Part shown: positions 63,221-64,000 of the stretch, piece after piece
Numbering within the stretch: the stretch's first letter is position 1
Layout of the letters: each line of letters starts with the position of its first letter
Position numbers and translations under genes: made by a program
Assembly: GCA_963749575.1 (NCBI GenBank)
Contig: CAVVNM010000022.1
Coordinates: forward strand, 248,001 to 312,000
Source of the DNA: JAMXLO01 sp963749575
Lineage (GTDB): Bacteria > Pseudomonadota > Alphaproteobacteria > Acetobacterales > Acetobacteraceae
Direction of reading: 5' to 3'
Length of the DNA: 64,000 nt
The notes under the pieces: model-generated
What the model was told of the DNA's origin: nothing
Seen by the model: the letters and a program-made list of their open reading frames with translations, nothing else
The model's database searches: none

Positions 63221-63715
63221 TCAGCCGATCACGAAATTCAGACCGACCGCACTCTCCAGCGTCGCGCTCAGCGCGTGCAGCGAGACTGACCAGGTCTGAT
63301 CGCCGACAATCCCGTCCACGGTGACACCGCCCCAGACCTGGAACGCCTCCACCGAGGCTTTCGTATGCGGCCCGAAGACCCCGTCGATGCCTTCGGGGGT
63401 GACATTCCACTGCCCGACAGCGCCGTTCGTGAGCAAGGTCTGCAAGCTGGACACGACCGCACCGGTGGATCCCGCTTGCAGCAATGGCATCGGTCCGCCG
63501 TCGGGCAGCGCCGCCCAGGTCAGCGGACCGACGATCCCGTCGACCACCAGGCCGGCGCCGCTCTGGAACTGCTCAACCGCCGTCCGCACCTGGGCGCCGA
63601 ACACGCCATCGACGGTCAGCCCCGGGTCGGGGGTTCGGCGCAATGCCCGTTCCAATCGCCTGACCGCGTCTCCCGTGGCGCCCAAACTGATCGTTGGCTG
63701 TCCTGGATTGGCCAT
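63221..63715 (-). CDS. Protein with two peptidoglycan-binding_1 domains (164 aa)
   Basis: GGAGGAAACC precedes the ATG at 63715. Two PGBD-1 repeats are visible: GATGDAVRRLERALRR with VDGVFGAQVRTAVEQFQSGA, and GSTGAVVSSLQTLLTN with IDGVFGPHTKASVEAFQVWG. A hydrophobic end (ESAVGLNFVIG) follows. No catalytic domain or signal peptide is seen, so it may be an accessory cell-wall-binding protein or be exported by another route. Unrelated to the neighbouring ribosomal genes. Confidence 0.88.
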   Translation of the reverse strand: MANPGQPTISLGATGDAVRRLERALRRTPDPGLTVDGVFGAQVRTAVEQFQSGAGLVVDGIVGPLTWAALPDGGPMPLLQAGSTGAVVSSLQTLLTNGAVGQWNVTPEGIDGVFGPHTKASVEAFQVWGGVTVDGIVGDQTWSVSLHALSATLESAVGLNFVIG

Positions 63716-64000
63716 GGTTTCCTCCGTGAACCGTTTGCATCGTTCAGATGCGTGGGTGATGGATGCCGACCACTATCCGCTCAGACCGGTCGGGCACCAG
63801 CCGCGGAGCCGGCGCCCCGGCCACGCGCAACCCGAGGACGACCGACCAGGCCCTTCGCGATGCGAACCACCGCGGCGCCGACACCGCGCCACGCCACGAC
63901 GCGCTCGGGATTTGCCGCTGGCCGGTCGTGCCCGGCGGACTCGATTATGCCGGCCAGGTCAGCGGTGAGCGGATACCGCGACGGCTGGCGGCGCCCTTCA
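63716..64000. other. Unassigned sequence at the window edge
   Basis: Frames are open on both strands to the edge, but all are Arg/Pro-rich and none is recognisable. The start of a further gene may lie beyond the window. Confidence 0.3.

Overview
The window looks like the chromosome of a GC-rich alphaproteobacterium. Gene content (a mutY / dciA / dsbA / smc cluster, a SecY-Adk spc operon, many VapBC modules) fits Rhodospirillales, probably Acetobacteraceae; the family is inferred from memory, not from a search. It carries most of the core transcription and translation genes on the minus strand, broken up by accessory genes.

Layout. 1-4.3 kb: metabolic genes (a TPP enzyme cut by the window edge, an HpcH/HpaI aldolase, a PhyH-type dioxygenase). 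4.3-7.8 kb: a small accessory patch with two coupled unknown genes, a phage-type adenine methyltransferase, a 50-bp inverted repeat and a VapBC module. 7.9-18.7 kb: amidohydrolase, chemoreceptor with a PilZ tail, mutY, dciA, two DsbA-like proteins, smc, DUF29 and PAAR proteins. 18.8-25.1 kb: a decay zone with a gene split by an IS66-like element, a duplicated rarA 3' end, rarA itself, and two VapBC modules with damaged toxins. 25.2-45.4 kb: the alpha, spc, S10 and str ribosomal operons read right to left, interrupted between adk and rpsM by a LysR / VOC-cupin / acetyltransferase remnant / SPINDLY-type glycosyltransferase block. 45.8-49.0 kb: LysR plus a bile-acid-symporter-like transporter, a fourth VapBC and a VOC protein. 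49.1-58.7 kb: rpoC, rpoB, rplL, rplJ. 58.8-61.5 kb: an insert holding a PEP-CTERM protein and a 41-residue secreted peptide, which separates rplJ from rplA and rplK (61.5-62.6 kb). 62.6-64 kb: a peptidoglycan-binding protein and unassigned sequence.

Two themes stand out. First, at least twelve genes carry one-base frameshifts, including rplQ (twice), rpoA, secY, rpoC, rplJ and smc. A living cell cannot have lost all of these, so most are probably sequencing or assembly errors, mainly one extra base; the reconstructed proteins are described in each entry. Second, normally continuous ribosomal operons are split at two places by unrelated genes, fusA is missing from its usual place, and a good promoter sits in front of rpsM exactly where the operon is cut. 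I found no CRISPR array, rRNA or tRNA. The best candidates for undescribed biology are the 4342-5941 three-gene patch, the SPINDLY-type glycosyltransferase attached to the spc operon, the VOC-cupin fusion with its divergent regulator, and the small secreted peptide between rplA and rplJ.
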